Below, piece by piece: positions 42,294 through 52,070 of a DNA stretch of 64,000 bases. Location of the stretch: assembly GCF_001936615.1 (NCBI RefSeq), contig NZ_MLBF01000002.1:124001-188000 (forward strand), given 5' to 3'. The stretch is from Desulfosporosinus metallidurans. GTDB taxonomy: Bacteria > Bacillota > Desulfitobacteriia > Desulfitobacteriales > Desulfitobacteriaceae. The position numbers and the translations under genes are program-made. Under the pieces are notes generated by a model. The model was not told the origin of the DNA. It worked only from the letters and a program-made list of their open reading frames with translations, and did no database searches. Within the stretch, counting starts at the first letter, position 1. Each line of letters opens with the position of its first letter.

Positions 42294-45062
42294 TTAAAGC
42301 TCTCGGTCCAACTCTCCAAGATTCCATTCCTCTATTTTACCAAGCACGAGTGCATTTTCTCCTCGAATATGTGTCCGAATAGGTAAAGAACTCAAGAAAT
42401 ATCTCCCGTAATATTTATCGATCACTCGGTCATCTAGCAAGATGACAATCCCGCGATCCTTTCTTGAACGAATTAGACGCCCAAACCCTTGTTTGAAACG
42501 GATAACAGCTTCAGGAAGTAAGAGCTCTTGAAAAGGATCACGTCCTTGAAAACTTATATATTCCGATCGAGCCTCAATCAAGGGTAACGAAGGCGGCCAA
42601 AAAGGAAGTTTAACTAAGATGACACAAGATAACGTGTCACCGGGAATATCAATCCCTTCCCAAAAACTATTGGCTCCCAAAAGGACACTCCTTGGGTTTC
42701 GTTTAAAGGCCTCTATCATTGTGCTACGTTCCCCGTGCACTCCTTGGGCTAGTGTTTCTATGCCTATTCTGGCCAATTTTTGATGCAATAAGGCATAAGT
42801 TTCATTCAGTAATTTATGGGCAGTAAAGAGAACTAACGTCCGTCCATTCATCCTCTCAGCAACTTCTACAATAAATTTCGAAAGCTCCATGGCTTTCTCG
42901 TAGTCAGAATTTTGCTGTTTGAAGCCCTTTTTAACCACAAAAAGGCGCATCTGTTGATCATAGTCGAAGGGCGAATCCACCTGTGCCGTTGTTGTTGTTG
43001 TTAATGGTAATCCAACATCTTGAAGAAAATACTGGAAAGAATTTGATATACTTAGCGTTGCGGAAGTTAAAATAACAGTATCAAGACGTGAAAATATTTT
43101 TTCCTTAAGTATATCACTCACTTCGATTGGGGAAGTCTTTAGATAAAGTCTTGAGTTTTGTTCAAGCCAAGTCACCTGTTGAGGATTATTAACGTTTCGT
43201 ACGATGACCAGAGTGTCAATAAATCCTTGCAACTCTCTTTGATGACCAGATAATACGTATTTCAACTCTTCGACCTCATCCGCGTCTTCTCCATTAAATG
43301 GGCTTATTAAACTTTCGAGGACAGAGGCCACGGCATTAATTCGGCCCACTAGGTTCTCTATCTGAACATTTAACCCTTCCCACCACGTTTTAGTGGAATG
43401 ACTTGCAACAAAGCGAAACGTGCGCTTTGTTCCTAAAATAGTTGACAATAACTGAAATAACTCTTTAGCCTGTTCCACGACCATCGGACATAGCTCAGGG
43501 ATATCCTCTAGTTTTTTCTCAAATGTTTCCCAAGGTACAGATGGTACTATTTGAGTCAATGACCCTAAGCGTTGTTTAATCGTGGCATAAAAACATGGCC
43601 CTGTCAGTCTATAAATACTGTCAATGCTACGGGTAACACTGTCCAAACTCAAATCAGATCCGAGATGTTGCAGAGCCGTCTGATACATCTGATGGGCCTC
43701 ATCGATCACCAACTGATGGTATTCTGGCAAGACATTGTAGTCCGTTTTAAGATCGGAAAAGAGCAGCGAATGATTCACGATCAATAGATCCGCCTCTTCT
43801 GCTTTCTTGCGTGCTCTCAGTAAAAAGCAAACACCTGCCTTTGAACACCTTCCCGGAATACACATTTCATTGTCAGCGCTGAGGCTAGGCCAACTCTTCA
43901 GGAGTCCAGGAACTTTCGAGAGTTCCTGCAAGTCCCCTGTTAGCGTTTCTCTTAACCAAACAAGAATACTTAAAAAAGCAAGCCTATACTCTGTTCTCGG
44001 AATTTCTTTCGGATTAGACAAGCATCCCTGCCATTTTTTCAAACAACAGTAGTTGCCTTTCCCTTTCAAAATAGCGACTCGAAACGGAAAGGGTAATACC
44101 TTTTCCAAAATTGGGATATCCTTTTTTTGAAGTTGTTCTTGTAGGGGAATCGTGTGGGTCGCAATCACTACTTTTTGTCCTGTTTTTTTAGCCGACCATA
44201 GGCACGGAATTAAATAAGCAAACGACTTTCCTGTCCCTGTTCCGGCTTCAACCACGACATGTCGAGAGGAACTAAGCCCGTCAGCAATTAGTTTGGCCAT
44301 CTTCACCTGACCCGGTCTGCTCTCAAAGCCTGGTAAACTTCGTTCAAGGATTCCTCCCGGAGCAAAACAATCAACAACCCAGTCGATGGAGTTAGGAACG
44401 CTAACAGCCGGGGATTGGGTACGTACAAACAACCCCTCAGCACCGGGGGCAAGCACCAGATCCGTTCGAATCTGACGATCAGGAAAACTGCGCGTAATTT
44501 CTCTATGCAATTCGTCGATAAAACCTCTCCCATCCCATCCCTCAAGAAGGGGTTTGGCTTGGTCAAAGAAGCTAAGATCAAATTCCAACCCCTTGTTCCA
44601 ACAGGCCTCGAAAAGTTTCCAAGTTAGCCAGGCATTTGATTCCGATCGATGCTGCATAGATTCGTCTCCTAAAGGCAACGAAAGCTTTTCAGCTAAGAAG
44701 GATAACTGGTAATGATGCGCAGTAGGGAAAAAAATTCGAGCCAATTCCAGAGTGTCCCAAAAAGACTGTCGAAAATAAACATTTAATGTCTTTTCTAAGC
44801 TAGAGAGGTGAAATGACATTTGATGCCCTACAAGGATTGCATCCTCGAAGAAATCAAGTATCTCCTGACGATGCTCCACCAGTGAAGACGCAACATTAAG
44901 CTCTTCTTCCTGGAGACCAGTACTCTCATGACGAACAAGAAAGTGACAAGTCGCTTGAATCAGTCCATTATGGATTCGAAGTGCTTCAAATTCTACAATT
45001 TCTTCTTGCCTACCCTCTAAGCCCGTCGATTTCACATCAAAAACTACGATGTCCTTACCCAC
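42294..45062 (-). CDS. dinG: DinG-type ATP-dependent helicase with degenerate exonuclease domain
   Basis: 922 residues. C-terminal XPD/DinG helicase: Walker A EAGTGTGKS (about 268-276), iron-sulfur cysteines (CCLKKWQGC, CIPGRCSKAGVC), VIDEAHQ, and motif VI QGFGRLIRS. The N-terminal 170 residues have the DnaQ/DEDD exonuclease fold, but the catalytic acids are changed: DVKSTG for DxE, GHQMSFHL with His for Asp, and HRSESNAW with Asn for Asp. So nuclease activity is probably lost, unlike the active exonuclease of other Gram-positive DinG. GTG start with GAGAGGGG. Confidence 0.92.
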   Translation of the reverse strand: MGKDIVVFDVKSTGLEGRQEEIVEFEALRIHNGLIQATCHFLVRHESTGLQEEELNVASSLVEHRQEILDFFEDAILVGHQMSFHLSSLEKTLNVYFRQSFWDTLELARIFFPTAHHYQLSFLAEKLSLPLGDESMQHRSESNAWLTWKLFEACWNKGLEFDLSFFDQAKPLLEGWDGRGFIDELHREITRSFPDRQIRTDLVLAPGAEGLFVRTQSPAVSVPNSIDWVVDCFAPGGILERSLPGFESRPGQVKMAKLIADGLSSSRHVVVEAGTGTGKSFAYLIPCLWSAKKTGQKVVIATHTIPLQEQLQKKDIPILEKVLPFPFRVAILKGKGNYCCLKKWQGCLSNPKEIPRTEYRLAFLSILVWLRETLTGDLQELSKVPGLLKSWPSLSADNEMCIPGRCSKAGVCFLLRARKKAEEADLLIVNHSLLFSDLKTDYNVLPEYHQLVIDEAHQMYQTALQHLGSDLSLDSVTRSIDSIYRLTGPCFYATIKQRLGSLTQIVPSVPWETFEKKLEDIPELCPMVVEQAKELFQLLSTILGTKRTFRFVASHSTKTWWEGLNVQIENLVGRINAVASVLESLISPFNGEDADEVEELKYVLSGHQRELQGFIDTLVIVRNVNNPQQVTWLEQNSRLYLKTSPIEVSDILKEKIFSRLDTVILTSATLSISNSFQYFLQDVGLPLTTTTTAQVDSPFDYDQQMRLFVVKKGFKQQNSDYEKAMELSKFIVEVAERMNGRTLVLFTAHKLLNETYALLHQKLARIGIETLAQGVHGERSTMIEAFKRNPRSVLLGANSFWEGIDIPGDTLSCVILVKLPFWPPSLPLIEARSEYISFQGRDPFQELLLPEAVIRFKQGFGRLIRSRKDRGIVILLDDRVIDKYYGRYFLSSLPIRTHIRGENALVLGKIEEWNLGELDREL

Positions 45063-45173
45063 ACTGTTGACCCCTCTCTGCAGCCATTGTACACCATTTT
45101 TACGAATGGAATCAACGAAAAGCAGGATTTCCGAGTTTTATAGCGAATAGACTAGTACAGACAGGTTTCACTC

Positions 45174-45179
45174 TATAAT
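45174..45179 (+). promoter_or_regulatory. -10 element upstream of the lipoprotein gene
   Basis: A perfect TATAAT 27 bp before the start; no good -35 at 17 bp (TAGACT lies 20 bp away). Confidence 0.4.
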
Positions 45180-45205
45180 CTTAGTTAGGAAGAAGGATAT
45201 CCCAA

Positions 45206-45709
45206 TTGTTTAAACGGAAGATGTCAACACTCGGACTAAGTCTTGTAGTATTACTATCGAGTCTATTCCTTAGCGGATGCTCGGAAAAACCTTTTTTAAC
45301 ACAAGATGGTTCGTACGTCATTTTATCTGTTTCACCTTCGGGAATGACCCAATCTGAACTCATCAAATTACCTTGGAATACGAATATAGCCATCATGCAG
45401 AAATTACTCACGGAGTCTTCTTTCGTTTTGAGTGATTTGCATACCCCCAGCGAATTGGAATCTTCTAATAAAGACCAACTCAACTCGACTAGCCTTCAAG
45501 CCAACTTTCCCGAACCGAAACGCATGACCTTTATTGTCGATCGGCACAATCTAACCCTTGATGTACAGTCACTGCAAATTGAAGTCGAAGGGCCAAATGT
45601 TGGGCTAGTTACTGTCAATCAGACCATTGTCTTGCAGGGTATAAAAAACCCCAACCTTCAGCCGGCCTTTGAAGCGTTGACCAATATGTTACATGATACT
45701 AAACTTTAA
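45206..45709 (+). CDS. GerMN-type or other small secreted lipoprotein
   Basis: 167 residues with a signal peptide ending in FLSGC (Cys near 25), so a lipoprotein. The mature part is an alpha/beta domain without a firm family match (RMTFIVDRHNLTLDVQSLQIEVEGPNVGLVTVNQTIVLQG). The function is unknown. TTG start with AGAAGGA at 8 nt. Monocistronic: terminator follows at once. Confidence 0.7.
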   Translation: MFKRKMSTLGLSLVVLLSSLFLSGCSEKPFLTQDGSYVILSVSPSGMTQSELIKLPWNTNIAIMQKLLTESSFVLSDLHTPSELESSNKDQLNSTSLQANFPEPKRMTFIVDRHNLTLDVQSLQIEVEGPNVGLVTVNQTIVLQGIKNPNLQPAFEALTNMLHDTKL

Positions 45710-45715
45710 ATATTT

Positions 45716-45742
45716 AGTTGCTTAGAGCAACTTTTCTTTTTG
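45716..45742 (+). terminator. Terminator after the lipoprotein gene
   Basis: AGTTGCT-TAG-AGCAACT followed by TTTTCTTTTTG. Confidence 0.88.
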
Positions 45743-45782
45743 TTAACAGTCTGAAGCCGTCCAAGTTTAAAGGAGAAACACA

Positions 45783-47810
45783 ATGATATTTTTGCTGGAC
45801 AATCATGATTCTTTCACCTATAACCTCTACCAATACTTCGGCGAACTTGGAGAAGACGTCATTGTCAAGCGCCAAGATGCCTGTACTTTAAACGATATCG
45901 CAGCAATTCACCCTGATCTCATTGTAATCTCTCCAGGTCCCTGTACCCCTAACGAAGCCCCATTATCTTTAGCTGTCATCGAACACTTTCAAGGTCTTAT
46001 CCCCATTTTAGGAGTGTGTCTCGGGCACCAAGCTATTGGACAATTTTTTGGTGGAAAAGTGATCCGGGCGAAACGACCTATTCATGGAAAAACAGTAAGC
46101 ATTCGTCATGATCAGCAAGGCGTCTTCAGTGACCTTAATAATCCTTTAGAAGTTACCCGCTATCACTCGTTGATCCTAGAGCGTTCTACCCTTCCTGAGG
46201 AATTAACAATTACTGCCGAAACAGATGCTGGAGAAATCATGGGAATTCGCCACAAGACCCTTCCTATAGAAGGAATTCAGTTCCATCCGGAAGCCTTTTT
46301 AACCCAATCTGGACATCTATTATTAAAAAATGCCCTTCGCGCTGCTAAAACGTGGAATCTTCAGAATTCGCCTTCTCCTTGGGTTGTAAAACCTCTCTCC
46401 GTTTCAGTTCCGCCCCATCTCTTAGTTCAAGCTTTTAAAGAAGAGCCTGCTCCCTTCTTTTTAGATAGTGGAAACGACTATAAAGAACTAGGGTGTTATT
46501 CTTATATGGGTTCTTCACCATTTTTACAAGCATCCGCTTATTCTGATCGTCTTGAGCTTGATTGGCCGAATAGACTAGAGCTGGAAATTGTAGTTCAAAA
46601 CCATGACTGTTTGAACTTTCTTAATGTTTCACACAGTAAATACCACGTGCCTCATTCTCCTTTCCCCTTTTCCGGCGGAGCGGTCGGTTTTTTAAGTTAT
46701 GATCTCAAAAACGAGTTCGAATCCCTTCCGAACCACGCCATAGAGGACTTAACCTTACCACTTTGGCGTTTTGCTTGGTATGATGGAATTGTTATTTTCG
46801 ATCATATTCATACAAAATACTGGCTCACTGCCTGCGGTATTGACGAGAATGGACTATGTCATGCCGAGCTAGCCCATTCTCGTATCGAACGTTTGGAAAA
46901 AATTCTCTACCCATTTATAGAACAACTTTCTAAACGAGAAAACGTTGATTCTATGTCGATCCCTCTCCACTCTACAATCGACCCTAGCGTCTCCCGTGAA
47001 AATTATTTAGGCGATTTAAGACGAGTGATTGATTATATTTATGCTGGAGACATTTACCAAGCAAATCTTACTCAACGCTTTTCTCTTGCTTGGGAAGGTG
47101 ATGTCTGGAATCTTTATTCCGAACTTCACAGACAAAATCCCGCTCCCTTTGCTGCATTTCTCCCCTACCAAGATTTTCAAATACTTTGCAGTTCTCCTGA
47201 ACGATTTATTCGAATTCAGCCAGATGGGCAAATCGAGACCCGTCCGATTAAAGGAACTCGTCCCCGCGGAAAATCTCCATCGGACGATCAGAAATTGGCA
47301 GTTGAACTACAGACCAGTCCCAAGGATCGTGCTGAACTAACTATGATCATCGATTTAGAACGCAACGATCTCGGACGGATTTGCGAATTTGGAACTGTTA
47401 AAGTCCCCGATTTAATCAAACTTGAAAAATACCCAACCGTCTGGCACCTTGTCTCGACTATTACCGGAAAACTTTTAAGTGGATTAAGCCCTAGCGATAT
47501 TATTCGGGCTATTTTTCCCGGCGGATCGATTACGGGTGCCCCCAAAATTAGAGCCATGGAAATCATTGAAGAATTAGAGCCCCATAAAAGGGGGTTATAC
47601 ACCGGAAGCATCGGTTATATGGGCTTTGATGGTGCTTGGGATTTTAACATTGTCATCCGAACGATCTTGTTGAAAGATGGGAAGGCGTTTGTACATGCTG
47701 GTGGAGGGATTGTCGCAGATTCAATACCGGAAAGTGAATACAAGGAGACGCTTGACAAGGCAGATGCACTGTTTAGGGTTTTGAAAGGACACTTAGATGA
47801 TACCGAGTGA
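45783..47810 (+). CDS. pabAB: Aminodeoxychorismate synthase, fused PabA-PabB
   Basis: Converts chorismate and glutamine to 4-amino-4-deoxychorismate for folate. The N-terminal glutamine amidotransferase (about 1-190) has [10 protein letters not shown] with the catalytic Cys and [10 protein letters not shown]; the C-terminal chorismate-binding domain (about 400-670) shows [26 protein letters not shown] and [14 protein letters not shown]. Length 675 matches fused PabAB proteins. Overlaps pabC, which makes 4-aminobenzoate next in the pathway, supporting PabAB over anthranilate synthase. Confidence 0.95.
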   Translation: MIFLLDNHDSFTYNLYQYFGELGEDVIVKRQDACTLNDIAAIHPDLIVISPGPCTPNEAPLSLAVIEHFQGLIPILGVCLGHQAIGQFFGGKVIRAKRPIHGKTVSIRHDQQGVFSDLNNPLEVTRYHSLILERSTLPEELTITAETDAGEIMGIRHKTLPIEGIQFHPEAFLTQSGHLLLKNALRAAKTWNLQNSPSPWVVKPLSVSVPPHLLVQAFKEEPAPFFLDSGNDYKELGCYSYMGSSPFLQASAYSDRLELDWPNRLELEIVVQNHDCLNFLNVSHSKYHVPHSPFPFSGGAVGFLSYDLKNEFESLPNHAIEDLTLPLWRFAWYDGIVIFDHIHTKYWLTACGIDENGLCHAELAHSRIERLEKILYPFIEQLSKRENVDSMSIPLHSTIDPSVSRENYLGDLRRVIDYIYAGDIYQANLTQRFSLAWEGDVWNLYSELHRQNPAPFAAFLPYQDFQILCSSPERFIRIQPDGQIETRPIKGTRPRGKSPSDDQKLAVELQTSPKDRAELTMIIDLERNDLGRICEFGTVKVPDLIKLEKYPTVWHLVSTITGKLLSGLSPSDIIRAIFPGGSITGAPKIRAMEIIEELEPHKRGLYTGSIGYMGFDGAWDFNIVIRTILLKDGKAFVHAGGGIVADSIPESEYKETLDKADALFRVLKGHLDDTE

Positions 47811-48633
47811 AACGTTATTATCCCATGACCGCTTAGCTTTATTTGGGTTTGGCCTTTTCGAAACGCTCCTTGTTACTGAAGATGGGCCGTTATTTGTTGA
47901 CCTTCATTGGCAGCGCATGAAAAAGGGAGCTGATTTACTCTGTCTAAAGCTACCCGATATCCATGAATGGTTCAAACAAATACAAGAATTCATAGAGCAA
48001 ACCCCTAACTCATACCCCTTTGCGCTTCGCGTCACTCTAAGTGGCGGTGCACCCATGGCTCATCTTCCTTCGCAGCTCTTAATCCACAAACGATTAATTC
48101 CCTATACTCCTGCTCAATTTTCTTTAGGTATACGACTACACCTGTTACACTATCCACGCAATGAACAGTCACCTTTGGTCTCCATTAAATCGACGAATTA
48201 TCTTGAAAACATTTTAGCCAAAGAAGAGGCTAAACGCAAAGATGCCGAAGAAGGCTTGTGGCTTAACACTCAAGGATACATTTCCGAAGGCACGATGAGC
48301 AACCTTTTTTTTGTTAAAGATGAGACACTGTTTACCCCCTGTCTTTCAAGTGGATGTTTGCCTGGAACTCGTCGTCAAATCCTATTGGATTTAGCTCGCT
48401 CACTTCAAATTCCAACACACCAGGGTTTATACACTTTGTCAGACCTGTTACATGCCAAGGAAATTTTCATGACAAATGCCCTAATGGGCGTAATGCCAGT
48501 TCGTCAACTGGGTGATTTTCTTTTTGAGATCATGCCCCCAGGTTCAGAAAGATCGAGTATGCGCCAACTTGAATTGGCCTATAAAAATTTAATTAATAAC
48601 CCTTCTTCACCTTTCTACAGTTCCCTTGTCTAA
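47797..48633 (+). CDS. pabC: Aminodeoxychorismate lyase (class IV aminotransferase fold)
   Basis: PLP-dependent enzyme cleaving aminodeoxychorismate to 4-aminobenzoate and pyruvate. Class IV pattern: GLFETLLV, lysine in [19 protein letters not shown] (PLP Lys), [22 protein letters not shown] and CLPGTRRQ. 278 residues. Its start lies 14 bp inside pabAB, behind GAAAGGA, so translation is coupled. A branched-chain aminotransferase or D-amino acid transaminase is an alternative but the context favours PabC. Confidence 0.9.
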   Translation: MIPSETLLSHDRLALFGFGLFETLLVTEDGPLFVDLHWQRMKKGADLLCLKLPDIHEWFKQIQEFIEQTPNSYPFALRVTLSGGAPMAHLPSQLLIHKRLIPYTPAQFSLGIRLHLLHYPRNEQSPLVSIKSTNYLENILAKEEAKRKDAEEGLWLNTQGYISEGTMSNLFFVKDETLFTPCLSSGCLPGTRRQILLDLARSLQIPTHQGLYTLSDLLHAKEIFMTNALMGVMPVRQLGDFLFEIMPPGSERSSMRQLELAYKNLINNPSSPFYSSLV

Positions 48634-48638
48634 ACATA

Positions 48639-48676
48639 AAGGAGGTGCCGGGAGTTTATAACCCCTGACACCTCTT
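48639..48676. terminator. Hairpin between convergent pabC and ABM genes
   Basis: AAGGAGGTGCCGGG against CCCCTGACACCTCTT with mismatches, 10-nt loop, between convergent genes. A plausible two-way terminator but without a long T-run. Confidence 0.55.
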
Positions 48677-48686
48677 ATCCTCTTAT

Positions 48687-48950
48687 CTAATATTTTTCTT
48701 CGAGAACCTCAAACATCTGTGGCGTTGCTGACTTAAACGCCTTGTTTTCACCAACAGTATCTGCCCAACTTTCATAGGCAGTACGATTTTCCCATTTTGA
48801 AAAAAGCATGATGTCCGCTGTATTTTCTTGCTTGTTGACCGAAGCAAATTTAAAACCTTCGATCTCCTCAGCGGAATGAATCCCTGTACGAACTTCCCCT
48901 AAAATTCGGTCTGCATCTGGACCATTGAACGTATGAATTACTGTCAGCAT
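48687..48950 (-). CDS. Antibiotic-biosynthesis-monooxygenase (ABM) domain protein
   Basis: 87-residue ferredoxin-fold ABM-type protein starting MLTVIHTF with the WENRTAYESWADT segment. The fold includes heme-degrading HmoA/IsdG-type enzymes and small oxygenases; the active site cannot be judged here. The ATG is chosen because GGAGGG precedes it; seven upstream codons are dropped. Confidence 0.75.
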   Translation of the reverse strand: MLTVIHTFNGPDADRILGEVRTGIHSAEEIEGFKFASVNKQENTADIMLFSKWENRTAYESWADTVGENKAFKSATPQMFEVLEEKY

Positions 48951-49162
48951 ATAGTATACCCTCCAAGCCATTAATGATTAGTTTTGAAGGTAGTTTACCC
49001 GAACTATGTTTCAACATACATTTTATGGAGTGAACTTTCAGCGTCGACTGGCATACTTATAAAGTAAAATAAATCTAAACCAGTAAATGATCACGTTTTA
49101 TTTAACCATTCATGCTATACTAAGAATACGTCTCGACATGTTTCACAAAGGGGGATTATTAA

Positions 49163-49495
49163 ATGAAGCTTACTTACATACGAACAGATTTCCCTAACGG
49201 GCGTACACACATACTGATGCGTGATTCGGAATTTCCCAACCAGGAACTTGTCCATTTTCTTTTGGTTTTAAGTAATAAGGGAACGTTGTGGGTTGATGTT
49301 TTTTGGCCATACGATGAAGAATCTGAGCGTTATACACGACGAATTTCAGAACAACAATTTTGGCAGACCTTCCGCGAATGGAGGCTACAAGGTATCCTTC
49401 TAGGAGACAACGGGAAAGTGGCAGATATGTTAGCAAGAAAACGCTTAGCAAGGAAAACCCGAGCAAAGGATGCTTTGAACCTTGCTAACACGTAA
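49163..49495 (+). CDS. Hypothetical protein (110 aa)
   Basis: Soluble protein, family not recognised: beta-rich N-terminal half (MKLTYIRTDFPNGRTHILM, LVLSNKGTLWVDVFWPY) and basic C-terminal tail (ARKRLARKTRAKD). RBS AAAGGGGG 8 nt before the ATG. Single-gene unit with a terminator after it. Confidence 0.7.
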   Translation: MKLTYIRTDFPNGRTHILMRDSEFPNQELVHFLLVLSNKGTLWVDVFWPYDEESERYTRRISEQQFWQTFREWRLQGILLGDNGKVADMLARKRLARKTRAKDALNLANT

Positions 49496-49498
49496 TTA

Positions 49499-49520
49499 GA
49501 GCGGCAACTGCCGCTTTTTT
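49499..49520 (+). terminator. Terminator after the 110-aa gene
   Basis: GCGGC-AACT-GCCGC stem followed by TTTTTT, about 5 nt after the stop. Confidence 0.88.
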
Positions 49521-49549
49521 ATTTATTGCTTTTCAGTTACTTTCGTTCC

Positions 49550-49993
49550 CTATAAATTACTATAGAGACCCTCTCTCAAATCCTGCAGTTGTTTAAGGTG
49601 ATCATGTTCATCAGAGAATATAGGGTCCAAGACCTCTTTTTCAGCGCTACTCAAATAGTGTTCGGAATACTGTACTGCTCGAGCCAGTCCCTTATCCTCT
49701 CCGTCATAAAGACGCTCTAAGATTTCCATGGGCACTGCTTCCCCCATATTAGACAAACGGGTTTTCCAATCCGCCATGATACCCACTAACCCTGCTCCTT
49801 CTTCCGCTTTTCCTCCATTGGTTTGAATGTAATAGGAGATCCTAGTGGCATGTTCTTTATGATCCGTTAGAATTGCGATAAGATGGTTTCGCAGTGGGCC
49901 TTCCGTTAGTTCGTCAATATACGCTTGATACTGCAAGATCGCCATATGTTCGCCTTGAAGGATCTTGTTCAGTACTTCAAATGAATTATTCAT
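49550..49993 (-). CDS. Ferritin-like four-helix-bundle protein
   Basis: 147 residues with the ferritin/rubrerythrin-like pattern of metal ligands: GEHMAILQYQAY (helix 1 E..H), DHKEHATR (ExxH type), AVQYSEHY and DEHDHLKQLQ. Probably a diiron protein for iron storage or peroxide defence; the exact family (bacterioferritin-like or DUF2383-type) is uncertain. RBS AGGAGG. Confidence 0.8.
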   Translation of the reverse strand: MNNSFEVLNKILQGEHMAILQYQAYIDELTEGPLRNHLIAILTDHKEHATRISYYIQTNGGKAEEGAGLVGIMADWKTRLSNMGEAVPMEILERLYDGEDKGLARAVQYSEHYLSSAEKEVLDPIFSDEHDHLKQLQDLREGLYSNL

Positions 49994-50045
49994 TTAAGCC
50001 TCCTGTATCGAATTTTTAACCTTAGTTTGCGAAGCTTTCTATAAA

Positions 50046-50327
50046 TTATGTATTTGTGTTAGATTTTGCTGTGTCTAGTCTATAGACAAACGCTAAGATC
50101 TCTGCCACTGCACGATAGAGCTGGGGGGGAATTTCCTTTGTCAACTCCACCTGCATCAACGCTTCAACAAGCAGTTCATTTTTTTGAATGGGAATACCTT
50201 CTGCTTCGGCGACTTCAATAATAGTTCGAGCCACTTCCCCTACCCCTTTAGCCACGATTCTCGGTGCCCCAGTTTGATCATATACTAAGGCAGCAGCTTT
50301 CTCCCTCATCTCTTTCTTTTCCTTCAT
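50046..50327 (-). CDS. FlhB C-terminal-like protein (YlqH type)
   Basis: 93 residues matching the cytoplasmic C-terminal domain of the flagellar export protein FlhB (AAALVYDQTGAPRIVAKGVGEVARTIIEVAEAEGIPI, the domain after the membrane part). The autocleavage NPTH site of FlhB is not present; the same position is TGAP. Such FlhB-like proteins exist alone in Bacillus (YlqH) next to ylqG. The start overlaps the upstream stop (ATGA), so the two are coupled. Confidence 0.85.
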   Translation of the reverse strand: MKEKKEMREKAAALVYDQTGAPRIVAKGVGEVARTIIEVAEAEGIPIQKNELLVEALMQVELTKEIPPQLYRAVAEILAFVYRLDTAKSNTNT

Positions 50328-51397
50328 CTCTGAATATCAACTCCACTTCGGCGAGATCCTTTAAGAAAATTCTGAAATTCTAGGTTTATTTCCAGATCAC
50401 CAATTTCCACGTTCTCAAGCTTGAAGCCGAGTTTGGAAAATTTCACTCTGGTTTGAGGCATAACCATCTCTAGGAGCTGAGGAAGGACCTGAGTGTACCT
50501 AGTTAGGATACGAAAGAAGAGTGAGTCTTGATTAAAATAAGCATCAATGCCAACATCTCCAAGCTGCTGGGTTTCAATCTGAATGGCTATCCTACAATGT
50601 TTCTCATTCATTTTTGATCCTTTTCGAGAACTCTCAATCGCTATATGTACGGGTACCAGTTGTTCCTGATTTAATAATGGAAGATGAAGTAACATAAATG
50701 CATTATCTAGAGTTCCAGTTTTAAACCAAAGCTGTTGCGCGGTAATTTTCTGGAGCAAATGAGTTGATTGACCATCATGATCGTGAGCCTCTTTATTCTG
50801 TAAGGCTTCCAGAAGTTTATATTTATACGTGTCTTTTAAACTATCTTTCTCTGCTTCCTTAGCCTGGGGATCGAGTTTCTGTATTTGAGCTAGTCGGTGT
50901 TCATAGTTAATTCCAAGTTTTCGTAAGAACTCCACAAGCTCTTCCGCTCCATTTTCTTCTGACAATCCACCCCACTCAGGAATTGACTTACGCAAGTTGA
51001 GCATAAATTCATCGCTCATTGTCTCTTGAATATCCATGGCCCCTGAAGGAAATGTCTTTATCAGGGTTAAAATCTCCTGATTAATCGGTAATCCTCTCTC
51101 TGTTAACTGCGGAAACTGTTGAGGGACCAGGTGTACGTCCCCTTGCTTCTCCGGCAACGGCTCACGAATCAACAATAAGCTCTCTTGGCTAGAATTCCCT
51201 ACTTTAACCCAAAACTTATCTCCCACTTGGGTCGAAGTCTCCAAGAGGGCGAGCAAGTCCTGTCCGTTGATCCGAACAATTCCTTTTCCTTCAGCTGTTT
51301 TGTGGACAACTTCCACTAACAAACGTTCGCCGGGACGCCATTGATTAAGTAAAGTTCCATTGATCGTCCCCGGTGCTAATATACCGCCAACTTCCAT
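50324..51397 (-). CDS. YlqG-like protein, flagellar hook-length-control-type C-terminus
   Basis: 357 residues, with an N-terminal part of RNA-binding or KOW-like beta pattern (GERLLVEVVHKTAEGKGIVRINGQDLLALLETS) and a C-terminal FliK-like domain (LHLPLLNQEQLVPVHIAIESS, FKLENVEIGDLEINLEF). In Bacillus ylqG-ylqH lie together; the pairing is kept here. Function unknown, a link to the flagellar export apparatus is inferred. RBS GGAGG. Confidence 0.75.
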   Translation of the reverse strand: MEVGGILAPGTINGTLLNQWRPGERLLVEVVHKTAEGKGIVRINGQDLLALLETSTQVGDKFWVKVGNSSQESLLLIREPLPEKQGDVHLVPQQFPQLTERGLPINQEILTLIKTFPSGAMDIQETMSDEFMLNLRKSIPEWGGLSEENGAEELVEFLRKLGINYEHRLAQIQKLDPQAKEAEKDSLKDTYKYKLLEALQNKEAHDHDGQSTHLLQKITAQQLWFKTGTLDNAFMLLHLPLLNQEQLVPVHIAIESSRKGSKMNEKHCRIAIQIETQQLGDVGIDAYFNQDSLFFRILTRYTQVLPQLLEMVMPQTRVKFSKLGFKLENVEIGDLEINLEFQNFLKGSRRSGVDIQR

Positions 51398-51445
51398 ACG
51401 TCAACCTCCAATATGAACGCTTAAGCGATATCAAACAGGAGACAG

Positions 51446-52054
51446 TTATGGTCGTTTGCCAAACGCTGTCTTTCCTATTTTCTGCAGTTTTTCGGTCTTA
51501 GTTTTTGTGTTTTCTAGGGACTTTTTAAGGTGGCTAAGGGCTTTACGAGTGGCATGATCCAATTGATCGGCAATTTTAGGGACATCTCGATCTTCTAGGA
51601 TCGACTTAGGAATTCCACCATTTGGGCGCTTTTTCGATCGATGTGCGCCTCGATTAGACGTTTTGAGCTCTGATGCAGAACGCGATTTTGGAGTGATATT
51701 GGACAAGTTCTTTCTAGAAATTGACTTCGGTTTGCTTTCTGATACGGAATTAACTGGGGAATCTATCGATGACAAATCCGACGGGAATTGATCTCTAATC
51801 CACTTCTCAACACAAGCTGGGCTCTTCGTTACCACAAACACTTCCTGGATAGAACCATTACTTTTAAGCAAAAGCTTGCAGCCTGTTTGAGTTTGATACT
51901 TATAGACAATCCCACGTTCCGAAGAATGACTCACGTCAATAACGCCGGGAATAATATCTGTCACTTCTGATAGTCGGCTTAAGTTTTCAAGCCAGGGCAA
52001 AGCATTTTGAATAATGCCATGTTCTCGTTTTACCTTATTCCGGCGATATTTCAT
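51446..52054 (-). CDS. DUF2103-like N-terminus with a basic low-complexity tail
   Basis: 202 residues. Residues 1-90 (KVKREHGIIQNALPWLENLS, VTDIIPGVIDV) fit the DUF2103 small metal-binding-type family; residues 95-202 are rich in Ser and Lys (about 25 percent together) and look disordered, nucleic-acid-like. The ribosome site is weak (AAAGTCGGTG), so the start is uncertain. It follows the phosphodiesterase gene by 16 nt on the same strand. Confidence 0.6.
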   Translation of the reverse strand: MKYRRNKVKREHGIIQNALPWLENLSRLSEVTDIIPGVIDVSHSSERGIVYKYQTQTGCKLLLKSNGSIQEVFVVTKSPACVEKWIRDQFPSDLSSIDSPVNSVSESKPKSISRKNLSNITPKSRSASELKTSNRGAHRSKKRPNGGIPKSILEDRDVPKIADQLDHATRKALSHLKKSLENTKTKTEKLQKIGKTAFGKRP

Positions 52055-52070
52055 GTATAAACACCGACTT

